Assembly: GCF_041321155.1 (NCBI RefSeq) | Contig: NZ_JBGGWB010000001.1 | Coordinates: 1,364,001 to 1,428,000, forward strand | DNA length: 64,000 nucleotides | Source: Sphingomonas sp. IW22 | Lineage (GTDB): Bacteria; Pseudomonadota; Alphaproteobacteria; Sphingomonadales; Sphingomonadaceae | Direction of reading: 5' to 3' | Part shown: piece after piece, positions 44,032 through 52,799 of the stretch | Numbering within the stretch: position 1 is the first letter of the stretch | How the letters are laid out: every line of letters begins with the position of its first letter | The notes under the pieces: generated by a model | Databases searched by the model: none | What the model saw: the letters and a program-made list of their open reading frames with translations, nothing else | Told to the model about the DNA's origin: nothing | Translations under genes and position numbers: made by a program

Positions 44032-44970
44032 TCATGCCACCGATCTAGGGTTCGTGGGGTGGGACGCAAGCGGGACTTTCGCCGGGCGTTCGGGACGACG
44101 CACCAGAACCAGCGCGACGGCGATCAGTACTGCCCCGGCCATATCGGCAGCAGCCAACCGCTCACCGAACCACACCCAGCCGATCGTCGCCGACACGACC
44201 GGCTGGATCAACAGCGCCAGTCCGACGATCAGCGGCGGCAAATGCCCGATGGCATAGATCAGCAAACCCTGCCCGATCAGCTGACTGAACAGCGCGACCA
44301 AAATCAGCGGCGTCCAGTCGCCCGGGATCACCCGTTCCCCCAGCAACAGCGCCAGCGCCAGCAGCGGCGCTGCGCTGGCCAGCGTCGACAGGGCCAATGC
44401 CGAAGCTGGCGGCATAGCCTGCCGAACCCGCGCCATCAGGATGAAGTAAAAGGCATAGAGCAGCCCCGCCAGCATGCAGAACAGGTCGCCAACCAAATTC
44501 TGCGGCGACAATTCCGCCGACCGGCCAAGCAGCATCCCCCCGCCGACTGCCGCCAGCGCCAGCGCCGCCCCTTGCGTGCGGGTAGGCCATGCGCGCGCGA
44601 CGATGAAGCCATAGATGGGATAGATCAGCGTCGCCGAATTGCCGAACAACGTCGAATTGGCCAGCGTTGTCCGCAGGATGCCGATGTGCCAGCTTCCCAG
44701 ATCAAGGGCAAAGGCAATGCCCGCCACCGCCAGCACACCCCATAATCCCCGCGCCGCCGCCACTGGCCGCTCGCGCAGCAGAAACGCCGCGCCGAACAGC
44801 ACCGGCGCCGCCAGCATGATCCGCCAGAACGCCGCCGCCACCGGGCCGGTATCAGCCAAGCGCACGAATACCGGCCCCGTCGCCAAAAACACGTTCGCCG
44901 CGCAGACGGCGGCAATCGGCCACGCGCTTGATCGCGGGGAAGTTAAACTTTCGGGGTCGGAACGATGCAT
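44032..44970 (-). CDS. DMT-superfamily transporter with two EamA domains
   Basis: 312 residues from ATG 44970, which follows AAAGGG. Ten hydrophobic segments form two EamA halves (VFVRLADTGPVAAAFWRIML near residue 35; LIGQGLLIYAIGHLPPLIVG in the second). Such proteins export small metabolites, often amino acids, but the substrate cannot be read. It lies 16 bases upstream of COQ9 on the same strand. Confidence 0.88.
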   Translation of the reverse strand: MHRSDPESLTSPRSSAWPIAAVCAANVFLATGPVFVRLADTGPVAAAFWRIMLAAPVLFGAAFLLRERPVAAARGLWGVLAVAGIAFALDLGSWHIGILRTTLANSTLFGNSATLIYPIYGFIVARAWPTRTQGAALALAAVGGGMLLGRSAELSPQNLVGDLFCMLAGLLYAFYFILMARVRQAMPPASALALSTLASAAPLLALALLLGERVIPGDWTPLILVALFSQLIGQGLLIYAIGHLPPLIVGLALLIQPVVSATIGWVWFGERLAAADMAGAVLIAVALVLVRRPERPAKVPLASHPTNPRSVA

Positions 44971-45026
44971 GACACCCTTTAGCGCCCTACCTGTGTCGCT
45001 GTCTTGCCAATCAATGGAGTTTTCGC

Positions 45027-46124
45027 ATGGCATCGCTTTACGATCCGATCAGGCTGGGCGCGGTGGAAGCGCCCAACCGCGTGCTGATGTCGCCGCTGAC
45101 GCGCGGCCGTTCGACCGAGGCACATGTGCCGACCGCGATGATGGGCGAATATTACGCCCAGCGCGCAAGTGCCGGCCTGATCATTTCCGAAGCGACCGGC
45201 ATCAGCCGTGAAGGGCTGGGCTGGGCCTATGCGCCGGGCCTGTGGACCGATGAGCAGGTTGAGGGGTGGAAGCCCGTTCTGGAGCGCGTGCATCAGGCCG
45301 GCGGGCGCATCTTTGCCCAGCTGTGGCACATGGGCCGATTGGTCCATCCCGATTTTCTGGACGGCGCAGCGCCGCTGTCTTCGTCGGTCACCACCGCACC
45401 GGGCAGCGTTCGCACCTATCTGTCGAACGGGGAAAAGAGGCCCTATGGCGAAGCGCGCGCCGCGACGCTGGACGATATCAAGCGCGTACTGGACGATTAC
45501 GAGCGCGCGACCCGCAACGCGCTGGCCGCCGGGTTCGACGGCGTTCAGCTGCACGCCGCCAATGGCTATCTGATCGACCAGTTCCTGCGCGACAATTCGA
45601 ACCTGCGCGACGACGATTATGGCGGCAGCCCCGAAAACCGGGCGCGTCTGCTGCGTGAAGCGATGGAGCGCATCATCGCCGTCGCTGGTGCCGATCGCAC
45701 GTCGGTCCGCTTCTCGCCCAATGGCGATACGCAGGGCGTGATCGACAGCAATCCCGAAGCCGTGTTCCTGCCGATCGCCGAATATCTGGAAGACAAGAAG
45801 ATCGCTTTTGTGGAGCTTCGCGAACCCGGTCCCGACGGCACGTTCGGTTCGACCACCCAGCCGCCGGTATCGCCCGCGTTCCGCAAGCTGTTCACCGGCC
45901 CGCTGATCCTGAACCAGGATTACACCAAGGCCGGCGCCGAAGCAGCCGTGGCGGAAGGGCGCGCCGACGGCATCGCCTTCGGCCGCAAGTTCATCGCCAA
46001 TCCCGACCTTGTCGAGCGCCTGCGCGATGGTGCGCCGATTGCAGAAGACAATATGGCAACCTGGTACAGCCGCGGCGAAGAGGGTTACACCGATTATCCG
46101 CCGCTGAACCGCGAAGCGGCCTGA
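45027..46124 (+). CDS. Old Yellow Enzyme family alkene reductase
   Basis: 365 residues; ATG 45027 follows TGGAG. FMN-barrel features are LMSPLTRGRSTEAHVPTAMM near residue 23, the active-site segment FDGVQLHAANGYLIDQFLRD, and NLRDDDYGGSPENRARLL. These enzymes reduce activated C=C bonds or nitro esters with NAD(P)H (NemA-like). The Rrf2 gene lies 17 bases after the stop on the opposite strand, so the two converge and are probably not co-regulated. Confidence 0.94.
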   Translation: MASLYDPIRLGAVEAPNRVLMSPLTRGRSTEAHVPTAMMGEYYAQRASAGLIISEATGISREGLGWAYAPGLWTDEQVEGWKPVLERVHQAGGRIFAQLWHMGRLVHPDFLDGAAPLSSSVTTAPGSVRTYLSNGEKRPYGEARAATLDDIKRVLDDYERATRNALAAGFDGVQLHAANGYLIDQFLRDNSNLRDDDYGGSPENRARLLREAMERIIAVAGADRTSVRFSPNGDTQGVIDSNPEAVFLPIAEYLEDKKIAFVELREPGPDGTFGSTTQPPVSPAFRKLFTGPLILNQDYTKAGAEAAVAEGRADGIAFGRKFIANPDLVERLRDGAPIAEDNMATWYSRGEEGYTDYPPLNREAA

Positions 46125-46141
46125 CGTTTACCGACCCAGGT

Positions 46142-46570
46142 TCAGGCGGCCATCGCCTGAGCCTGGGTATCGGCCAGGCTGGTGCCATCCAGAATACGGG
46201 CGGTTTCGTCGCGTACGCGCGCCATGGCGATATGGATGGCGCAGGTCGCCTCGTCCCGGCAATCGGCGCATGGGCGGTATGCGGTGCGGCTGACACACGG
46301 CACCAGCGCCAGCGGTCCTTCGATGGTGCGGATGACTTCGCCGAGCGAGATCAGGTGCGGCGGGCGCGACAGGCGATAGCCGCCCGCCTTGCCACGGGTC
46401 GAATACAGAAAGCCCGATTCGCGCAGATCCGCCAGGATCAGCTCCAGAAACTTACGGGGAACATTCGCCTCCAGCGCGATTCGTCCCATCGGCACGGGCG
46501 CACCGTCACGGGGCTGTCCGGCAAGGAAGATCATCGCGCGGAGCGCGTATCGAGAGCGCTGCGTCAACAT
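46142..46570 (-). CDS. Rrf2-family transcription regulator
   Basis: 142 residues. A winged-helix start (MLTQRSRYALRAMIFLA) and GKAGGYRLSRPPHLISLGEV are typical of Rrf2. Four cysteines, 92, 101, 104 and 110 (PCVSRTAYRPCADCRDEATC), can ligate an Fe-S cluster as in IscR/NsrR. It is not next to isc or suf genes here. The start is divergent from the tmRNA promoter, with about 110 bases between. Confidence 0.92.
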   Translation of the reverse strand: MLTQRSRYALRAMIFLAGQPRDGAPVPMGRIALEANVPRKFLELILADLRESGFLYSTRGKAGGYRLSRPPHLISLGEVIRTIEGPLALVPCVSRTAYRPCADCRDEATCAIHIAMARVRDETARILDGTSLADTQAQAMAA

Positions 46571-46652
46571 GATGCGATTCGCAATGCCACCCTATTGTGG
46601 CGGTGGGAAGGCCAATTTCCGGTTCTCCGATCGGAAATCCGATTGCTCGGGG

Positions 46653-46680
46653 CTTTTCTTTATCGGCGGGTCGCTTATAT
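46653..46680 (+). promoter_or_regulatory. Possible promoter of the tmRNA gene
   Basis: CTTTTC (46653-46658), 16 bases, and TTATAT (46675-46680) are a weak -35 and a fair -10. Transcription would begin near 46687, matching the start expected for the acceptor piece. Confidence 0.35.
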
Positions 46681-46686
46681 CGGTCG

Positions 46687-46771
46687 GTGCCGGACTTGTC
46701 CGGATATGGCGATAAATTGCGGCGTGTCATAGGCGCAGCGGACCCGGGGGCAGTACCCGGCGGCTCCACCA
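46687..46771 (+). ncRNA. ssrA: tmRNA, acceptor piece (permuted gene)
   Basis: The segment ends with a T arm (CCGGG-GGCAGTA-CCCGG), then CGGCTCC, A and CCA at 46769-46771. CGGCTCC pairs with GGGGCCG at the 5' end of the coding piece at 46799, forming the alanine-tRNA-like acceptor stem with one G-U. The order acceptor-then-coding is the circular permutation known from alphaproteobacteria, where processing yields a two-piece tmRNA. The 5' boundary is approximate. Confidence 0.88.
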
Positions 46772-46798
46772 CCACCCGTCTGCCCGGCGGTTGATGAC

Positions 46799-47000
46799 GG
46801 GGCCGAACCAGGATCGACGTGTGTTGAAAAGCGCTGTTTTCGCCCGGAATGGGACCACCGCAACGGCCCATCTCACAAGTGCCAACGATAACGAGGCGCT
46901 CGCGATTGCGGCCTAACCCAAGACCTCACGGTCTAGGTTAGATTGACAAAAGCGCGGTTCGGACCGCACCGGGCAACAGAAGCGGATACCGGCGGCCGCC
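46799..47000 (+). ncRNA. ssrA: tmRNA, coding piece with proteolysis tag
   Basis: GGGGCCGAACCAGGATCGACG opens the piece. The tag frame at 46881-46916 reads ANDNEALAIAA then TAA (first resume codon GCC), a good match to alphaproteobacterial tags, which end in LA-AA for ClpXP recognition. The RNA rescues ribosomes stalled on broken mRNA and marks the protein for degradation. The interval 46772-46798 is removed on processing. The 3' boundary is approximate; a GC hairpin at 46999-47029 may end the transcript or be part of a pseudoknot. Confidence 0.92.
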
Positions 47001-47049
47001 GGGGGGGCCGAGCAACAGAATCCCCCCGGACTACCCATCCTTATGTGGA

Positions 47050-48501
47050 TCAGCCCATCCAGCCGCCCGTAAACCCGGCGCGCTGCAATCCGCGGCGAAT
47101 GTACGGGTTTTTCTGCATCGTCTTCCACACCAGCTCGGTACGATGATTTTCGATCATCGCGACGATCGGCCCCTGATCGATGCCCAGATAGTCGTCCGCG
47201 ACCCAGCCGGTGCCGGGGCGGATTTCGCCGTGCTTCAGCCTTTCGGGCGGGCGGCTGGCAAGCGTGGGGTTGAACGAGTCGAGAAAGCCATATTGGCCGT
47301 AAATGCCCGTGCCGTAACGCTGGTACATGGCACGCACCGTCGGCTCGACGATTTCAGGGGCAAAGGGATAGCTGCCGAGCAGCGCCGTCGGCGCCAGCGT
47401 GCCGTCGTCGCGCTCCCCCGGCCCGCGGGCGGAGTAGCTGAAGAACGAACGCTCGCGCCCGGCGGTGGTCATGCGGAAATCGCCCGGCCCGTCGCACGCG
47501 GTCAGGCCCCAGCAATCCTCGCCATAGCCGACCCAGCCGCCCGGATTTTCCACCGCATATTGCCGCTGGGCATAGGTCGCGCGGCGGCTGTTCTCGAAAT
47601 AATCGATGCCCTTTTCGCGCATCAACCCGTCGCGGATACCCCGGAAATCAATCCAGACATGACTGTATTGATGGCCGAACATCGGCGCGAAGTGCAGATA
47701 TTCCTGCCCCCAATGCGTGCCCCAGCTGGCACGGAAGCGTTCGCTGACCGCTTCCCACGTCCCGTCGGGCAGGGGATGCGTCGGGGATCCCAGCCCCAGC
47801 ACGTACAGGATCATCCCCTCATTATAGATGTTCCAGTCGCTGGGGATGAAGCCCGTCTCCGGATGCCAGCCCATCGAGACAAAGGGCGGGCGCGGCGTGA
47901 TCCATGTCCATTCGATCGCGCGATAAAGCTGATCGGCCAGTGCCCGGATGCGCGCTTCGACCGGGTCGTCGCCGTCATACCAGCTTTGCGCGAACAGCAC
48001 GCCGGCCATCAGCAACGCAGTGTCGATGGTCGACAGCTCCGACCGTGCGAACCGCCACCCCTGGGTCACGCCAAGAAAGTGATAGAAAAAGCCCTTATAG
48101 CCGCTGAACCGCCGCTCACCGTCGCCCATCGGCGCACCTGCCAGCCACGACAGGGTCCGGAGCGTCCGATCGCGTCCGGCCGCGCGCGTGATCCAGCCAT
48201 GACTTTCGCCGATCGGATAGGCCGTCAGTGCATAGCCGATCGCCGCGATCGAGGAGAAGCTGGGCGTTGGCCAGCGATCGGGCGCCCAGCCGGTTTCGGG
48301 ATTGGTGGTGTCCCAGAAGAAACGGAACGCCCGCTCCTGAACATCGTCGATCAGGCCAGAGGCGGACGCGTCCGTCAAAGGGCGGGTCGGGTCCAGCGCG
48401 CCAAGGCGCAGCGGATCGGATTGTCGCGGCGCGGCGCAAGCGCCCACCGCCCCCGCAAGGCCCAGCCCAGCGTGGCTCATGAAATTACGTCGGTCGAACA
48501 C
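47050..48501 (-). CDS. PF10091 glucoamylase-like / GH144-type glucanase
   Basis: 483 residues. It begins DRRNFMSHAGLGLAGAVGAC, a Tat-like signal with a possible lipid-anchored Cys22. The alpha/alpha-barrel family motifs are clear: RAFRFFWDTTNPETGWAPDR near residue 57, IAAIGYALTAYPIGESHGWI, GFFYHFLG, and EDCWGLTACDGPGDF. Members of PF10091 include endo-beta-1,2-glucanases (GH144). With the TonB receptor and GH3 enzyme nearby, it probably cuts an oligoglucan in the periplasm or at the surface. The exact linkage cannot be deduced. Confidence 0.88.
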   Translation of the reverse strand: MFDRRNFMSHAGLGLAGAVGACAAPRQSDPLRLGALDPTRPLTDASASGLIDDVQERAFRFFWDTTNPETGWAPDRWPTPSFSSIAAIGYALTAYPIGESHGWITRAAGRDRTLRTLSWLAGAPMGDGERRFSGYKGFFYHFLGVTQGWRFARSELSTIDTALLMAGVLFAQSWYDGDDPVEARIRALADQLYRAIEWTWITPRPPFVSMGWHPETGFIPSDWNIYNEGMILYVLGLGSPTHPLPDGTWEAVSERFRASWGTHWGQEYLHFAPMFGHQYSHVWIDFRGIRDGLMREKGIDYFENSRRATYAQRQYAVENPGGWVGYGEDCWGLTACDGPGDFRMTTAGRERSFFSYSARGPGERDDGTLAPTALLGSYPFAPEIVEPTVRAMYQRYGTGIYGQYGFLDSFNPTLASRPPERLKHGEIRPGTGWVADDYLGIDQGPIVAMIENHRTELVWKTMQKNPYIRRGLQRAGFTGGWMG

Positions 48502-48534
48502 GCGACCCTCCCGTCATTTACGCGATCACAGGGG

Positions 48535-48577
48535 TGCCGGGGCGGACTTTAGGGGGGAGAGGGGGTCCGCCCCGGCA
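48535..48577. other. Strong perfect hairpin between receptor and glucanase genes
   Basis: Arms TGCCGGGGCGGAC (48535-48547) and GTCCGCCCCGGCA (48565-48577) are perfect over 13 bases with a 17-base loop. It lies in the 87-base gap between the receptor stop and the GH144-type start, both minus strand. No T-run follows, so it is more likely a partial terminator or an RNA-stability element that lowers or separates downstream expression. Confidence 0.75.
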
Positions 48578-48588
48578 GGGTCAGGCCA

Positions 48589-51500
48589 TCAGAAGCGATA
48601 GCCGACCCGGAACTGGATACGCCGCGGCAACGTCAGCAGGCGGCTGGCATTCTCGATCGTTGCGGGTTCGAGAATGTCGGCCTGCGGCGTGGCGTTCAGG
48701 TTGATACCTTCATCAAAGCCGGCACCGTTCTTGTTGTTGAACGCGTTCAGCACATCGACCGCGACCTCGACCTGACCGCCCAGGATCTTGGGCTTGTTGG
48801 CCAGCGTGAAATTGACTTCACAGAACGCAAAGATGCCGCCGATGCAGTTCTTGTCGGGATAGGCAACGGTGAAACGGCGCTGGCCCGGCTCGGTCCCATT
48901 GGTCGAATCGACGACGTTATACGCCTGACCCGAACCAAAGGTGCTGAGCGTCGAAAACTGGAAGCCCAGCGGCAGATCGACGATGCCCGACAGAACAACG
49001 CGGTGCCGCTCGTCACCAACGGTCGGGCGCCAGCCATAGGCGTCCGGCGTGACTTCATCGAGGCTGAACAGGTCGCCGCCATTCTTCTCGGCCTTGCCAA
49101 GCGTATAGGCGATGTTGAGGCCCCAGCCCGAACGCTCGGTATAATTCTTGTCCAGCGTGAAGAACAACGCCTTGTACCGCGTGTCCAGCCCGTCATAGCC
49201 GACCAGGACGTTCGAATAACCAAAGCTGCGGACGGTCGCCAACAAGTCCTGATCGCAGCAGGAGCCAACACCGCCATTCTGTCGCGTACCGAACAGATAG
49301 GTATAGCCGTTGCGCCCGCGCTGATACGAACCCGACAGCGAAGCCTGGAACACGCCAATCTTCTGACGTACGCCCAGCGAGAACTGGTCATTCACCGGCG
49401 GCTTGCTGTCGTTCTTGGTCACCAGCAATTCGGGCAGCGCGGTTTCGGGGTTGGTTGCGATCAGCTGAAGCAGGCCCTCACGCGTCAGATAGCTGTCGTC
49501 CCACGCGACCGTCGGCAAACCGCGACGCGGCGTGCCATCGGGTGAGAAGCGGAACACGCCGACGGGGTTGATCGTGCGCGACAGCTCGTCAACGGTGTTG
49601 TTGAAGTTGTTGCGGTCATAGTAACGGCCCGCGCCACCGAAGATCACGGTGGTTTCTTCACCCGTCAGATCCCAGGAAAAGCCGACGCGCGGGGCGATGG
49701 CGCCCATGAACGGTTCGCGGTTGTTGCCTGTGCTGATATAGTTTTCCGGATCGAAATAATCGGTCGTCGGCAATGCACGTAGCGCAGCGGCCGCGTTTGC
49801 CGGTGTGATGAAGTTATTGTTCTTGGCGTTGGTCTCATAATCCCAACGCACGCCCAGGTTCAGCTGCAACCGGTCGGTCACGTCCCAGTCGTCCTGCAGA
49901 TACAGGCCAAGCTGCGTGTTCGAGCCATAGATGCGGCCGTTGCCAAGACCCAGACGCGCCTCTGCCGGAGCGGCGAAGGTCAGGTCGTCGCTGGGATCGT
50001 CTGGCGTTCCGGCATTGTCGGCGCGGAAGAATGAATAGCGCGGCTGGACATAGGCGTTGTTGGCGAACTCAATGTCGGTCACCTCGACGCGCACGCCCCA
50101 TTTGATCGCGTGGTTGTCGAACCCGGTGAACGTCGTGTCGTTGCGCAGCGTATAGCCCTGCTGCAACTCACGCCGTGTCGAATCCTTGCCGCCGAACACG
50201 ATCACCCCGGCATAGTCGAAGGTCGGCAGACCCGGATTGATCGACGTCGGGTTGAATTCGTAATTTAGATAGTTGGCGTTGAATTCGTTAATGAAATTAT
50301 CGCCGTTATAGGTCCACTTGAAGATATAGGTGTCGACCTTGTTGATCTTGTTTTCGGCGTTCTCGAACGAAACCGTGCCGCCGAAACCCTGAATGTCGGT
50401 TTCCTCACGACGGCTGAACGACAGGTCGAACGTCTGGCGATCATCGGGCGTCAGCGTCAGCTTGCCGAAATAGAAATCCTGACGGAAGGGGCTGACGAAC
50501 GCGCCCTCGAATTCTGACAGTGGGCGCGGGCCGAACTGGGCATAGTCGGCCAGCGCATCGGCATTGGCCGTTACACTCGGATTGACGTTGAATGCGCGGT
50601 CCTGATCATTGCCTTCATAAGCGGCAAAGAAGAACAGCCGGTCCTTGATGATCGGGCCGCCCAGCGAAGCGCCATATTGCTTGCGCTCGAACGCCGGTTC
50701 GGCGTTGCCGTCGCGCACGTCGATGTAGCTTTTCTGCGTCAGGCTCTTGTCGGTATATTGGCCGAATACTTCGCCATGAAATTCGTTGGTGCCCGACTTG
50801 GTGACAGACGTGATGATGGCCGACCCGGCCTGCTCATATTCGGCCTTATAGTTCTGGGTCAGGACGCGGAATTCCTGCACCGCCAGCTGGCCGAACGGGT
50901 TGCCGCGGCTGTTCTGCTGACCCGCTACGCCGCCTTCGCGCAGCTTGTTCTTCAGGCTGACGCCGTCGACGAACACATTGACCTGGCTGGCGGCCGATGC
51001 GCCCGACTGAAAGCCCTTGTCGGTTTCGCTATCATTATAACGCACGCCCGGCGCCAGCGCGGCAAAGCTGAGGAAGTTGCGGTCGGTCTGGGGCAAAGTG
51101 CGGATCTGCGCCTGGCTGACATTGGTCGCGACTTCGCTGGTGCGAACTTCACGCAACGCCGATCCGGTGACGATGATGTCCTCACCCTGGGCGGTGACGC
51201 TGCCACCCACGACCTCGCCATCAACCGGCGCTTCACCCGGTGCAGCAGGCGCGGCCGCCGCGCCCAGCGTTACGTCGAACGTGGCCGACTGGCCGACGGC
51301 GACGGTCACCACGCGCTCGAACCGCTGGCCATTGGCTTCTGCCGTCAGGCGATAGGCGCCGGGTCGCAGCCCGTTGAAGATGTAAGCGCCGTTGGCGGCG
51401 GTAGTGTTGGTCAGCGTGCGGTTGGTCGCTTCGCTGACGACCGTTACCGTGGCGCCCGGCACCGGTGCGCCATCGGCGCCGCGCACGACGCCGCGCAAGG

Positions 51501-51603
51501 TTGCGGTCGTCGTCTGCGCCGCCGCCGGTGCGACCAGCGTGACAGTGGAGGTAAGCGCGGTGGCGCTTGCCAGAAGGATGCGGATTGCGTTCTGCCTGCT
51601 CAT
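48589..51603 (-). CDS. TonB-dependent receptor with carboxypeptidase-like N-terminal domain
   Basis: 1004 residues from ATG 51603; an ATG three codons upstream overlaps the lacI stop. A signal peptide ending APAAAQ is followed by a CarboxypepD_reg-like Ig fold (ATLRGVVRGADGAPVPGATV), then a plug domain (NPFGQLAVQEFRVLTQNYKA EYEQAG region) and a 22-strand barrel ending RIQFRVGYRF. This receptor subclass (Oar/SusC-like, no obvious TonB box read) takes up oligosaccharides or peptides. It directly follows its regulator, so ligand and regulator specificity should match. Confidence 0.93.
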   Translation of the reverse strand: MSRQNAIRILLASATALTSTVTLVAPAAAQTTTATLRGVVRGADGAPVPGATVTVVSEATNRTLTNTTAANGAYIFNGLRPGAYRLTAEANGQRFERVVTVAVGQSATFDVTLGAAAAPAAPGEAPVDGEVVGGSVTAQGEDIIVTGSALREVRTSEVATNVSQAQIRTLPQTDRNFLSFAALAPGVRYNDSETDKGFQSGASAASQVNVFVDGVSLKNKLREGGVAGQQNSRGNPFGQLAVQEFRVLTQNYKAEYEQAGSAIITSVTKSGTNEFHGEVFGQYTDKSLTQKSYIDVRDGNAEPAFERKQYGASLGGPIIKDRLFFFAAYEGNDQDRAFNVNPSVTANADALADYAQFGPRPLSEFEGAFVSPFRQDFYFGKLTLTPDDRQTFDLSFSRREETDIQGFGGTVSFENAENKINKVDTYIFKWTYNGDNFINEFNANYLNYEFNPTSINPGLPTFDYAGVIVFGGKDSTRRELQQGYTLRNDTTFTGFDNHAIKWGVRVEVTDIEFANNAYVQPRYSFFRADNAGTPDDPSDDLTFAAPAEARLGLGNGRIYGSNTQLGLYLQDDWDVTDRLQLNLGVRWDYETNAKNNNFITPANAAAALRALPTTDYFDPENYISTGNNREPFMGAIAPRVGFSWDLTGEETTVIFGGAGRYYDRNNFNNTVDELSRTINPVGVFRFSPDGTPRRGLPTVAWDDSYLTREGLLQLIATNPETALPELLVTKNDSKPPVNDQFSLGVRQKIGVFQASLSGSYQRGRNGYTYLFGTRQNGGVGSCCDQDLLATVRSFGYSNVLVGYDGLDTRYKALFFTLDKNYTERSGWGLNIAYTLGKAEKNGGDLFSLDEVTPDAYGWRPTVGDERHRVVLSGIVDLPLGFQFSTLSTFGSGQAYNVVDSTNGTEPGQRRFTVAYPDKNCIGGIFAFCEVNFTLANKPKILGGQVEVAVDVLNAFNNKNGAGFDEGINLNATPQADILEPATIENASRLLTLPRRIQFRVGYRF

Positions 51604-51608
51604 GTTCT

Positions 51609-52640
51609 TCATTCCCCTGAACCTTCGCCCTCTTCGTTCGGGGCGATTTTTGGCGCCCGCCCGGTGGAATCCCGGACGATCAAGCGCGGAACCATTGCTT
51701 CAACCGAATGATCCGTTTCGCCGGCGATGATTGCGGCAAGCCGTTCGACGGCGCGTGCCCCGGCATCGGCGATGCCGACGCGCATGGTCGACAGACCCGG
51801 ACTGATCAGCCGCGCGAGCGGAATGTCGTCGAATCCGGCCAGCGCGACGTCGCGCGGGACCGACAGGCCATGATCGCGCAGCGCAACCAGCGCGCCGATC
51901 GCCATCATGTCGTTGCCGGCAAAGATTGCGTCATATTCGATGCCGTCGCGGTGCAGCGTCGCCACCGCCTCGGCACCCGAAGGCTCTTCAAAATTGCCCT
52001 CGATCACATGGCTGTCGAGGCCCGCGCGCGCCATGGCGGTCAGGTAACCGCGACGGCGCTCGTCAGCATCGATATTGCCCGCCGGGCCGGAGATATGGAC
52101 GATCGCCCGCCGCCCCTGCGCCAGCAGATGTTCGACCATCGCATCGGCCCCGGCGGCATTGTCGATCCGCAATTCGGCGCGCGACTGTTGATTGGGCGCG
52201 CAATTGACCAGCACCGCCGGCACGCTGGCGGGCAGATGGCTGCCCAGCGCGTCGGGATCGACCTGTGGCGCCATCACGACCAGCCCGTCGACCCGCCCGC
52301 GCATGGAACGCAGCGCCTCAATCCCCTGATCGGGATCGGCATGCATGTTCGACAACAGCAGGTGCAGCCCGCGCGTCGATGCTTCGCGGTCCATGCCGCG
52401 CACAAATTCGGAAAAGAACTCACCATGCAGGTCGGGCAGCACGACGCCGATCGCATTGGTGCGGGCCAGGCTGAGGCTGCGGGCGCCGGCATGGGGGACA
52501 TAGCCCAGGCGACGGGCGGCTTCCTCCACGCGGGCGCGCATTTCGGCGCGAACATTGTCGTGGCCGTTCAACGCACGCGAAGCGGACGCCACCGATACAT
52601 CGGCAGCCCGCGCGACATCGCGGATGGTGGCGTTCGCCAT
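51609..52640 (-). CDS. LacI-family transcription regulator
   Basis: 343 residues from ATG 52640. The HTH (TIRDVARAADVSVASASRAL near residue 4) and hinge (RSLSLARTNAIGVVLPD) are typical, then a periplasmic-binding-protein-like domain (IFAGNDMMAIGALVAL, AGFDDIPLARLISPGLS). It sits immediately before the receptor gene (stop and start overlap or 5 bases apart), so the regulator and receptor are co-transcribed. A perfect palindrome lies 63 bases upstream of its start, likely its own operator, shared with the divergent GH3 gene. Confidence 0.94.
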   Translation of the reverse strand: MANATIRDVARAADVSVASASRALNGHDNVRAEMRARVEEAARRLGYVPHAGARSLSLARTNAIGVVLPDLHGEFFSEFVRGMDREASTRGLHLLLSNMHADPDQGIEALRSMRGRVDGLVVMAPQVDPDALGSHLPASVPAVLVNCAPNQQSRAELRIDNAAGADAMVEHLLAQGRRAIVHISGPAGNIDADERRRGYLTAMARAGLDSHVIEGNFEEPSGAEAVATLHRDGIEYDAIFAGNDMMAIGALVALRDHGLSVPRDVALAGFDDIPLARLISPGLSTMRVGIADAGARAVERLAAIIAGETDHSVEAMVPRLIVRDSTGRAPKIAPNEEGEGSGE

Positions 52641-52702
52641 TTCGTTCGACAATCCTCTCCGGAACCCGTCCGTGCCGTGGATTACATCCGATCGGCTCTT
52701 GA

Positions 52703-52716
52703 TGTAACCGGTTACA
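52703..52716. promoter_or_regulatory. LacI-type operator palindrome TGTAACCGGTTACA
   Basis: A perfect 14-base palindrome with central CG, typical of LacI-family sites, in the 159-base spacer between lacI and the GH3 gene. A second inverted pair, TTACATC (52682-52688) and GATGTAA (52701-52707), overlaps its left arm. Binding here could repress both divergent promoters until a sugar is present. Confidence 0.85.
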
Positions 52717-52799
52717 GGAAACTATGACCGCCTGCAACAACGATTCATCGCGACCGTTCTGGTGCTCGCCGACGCCGCTATTTCGAGAGGAGACTTCCC

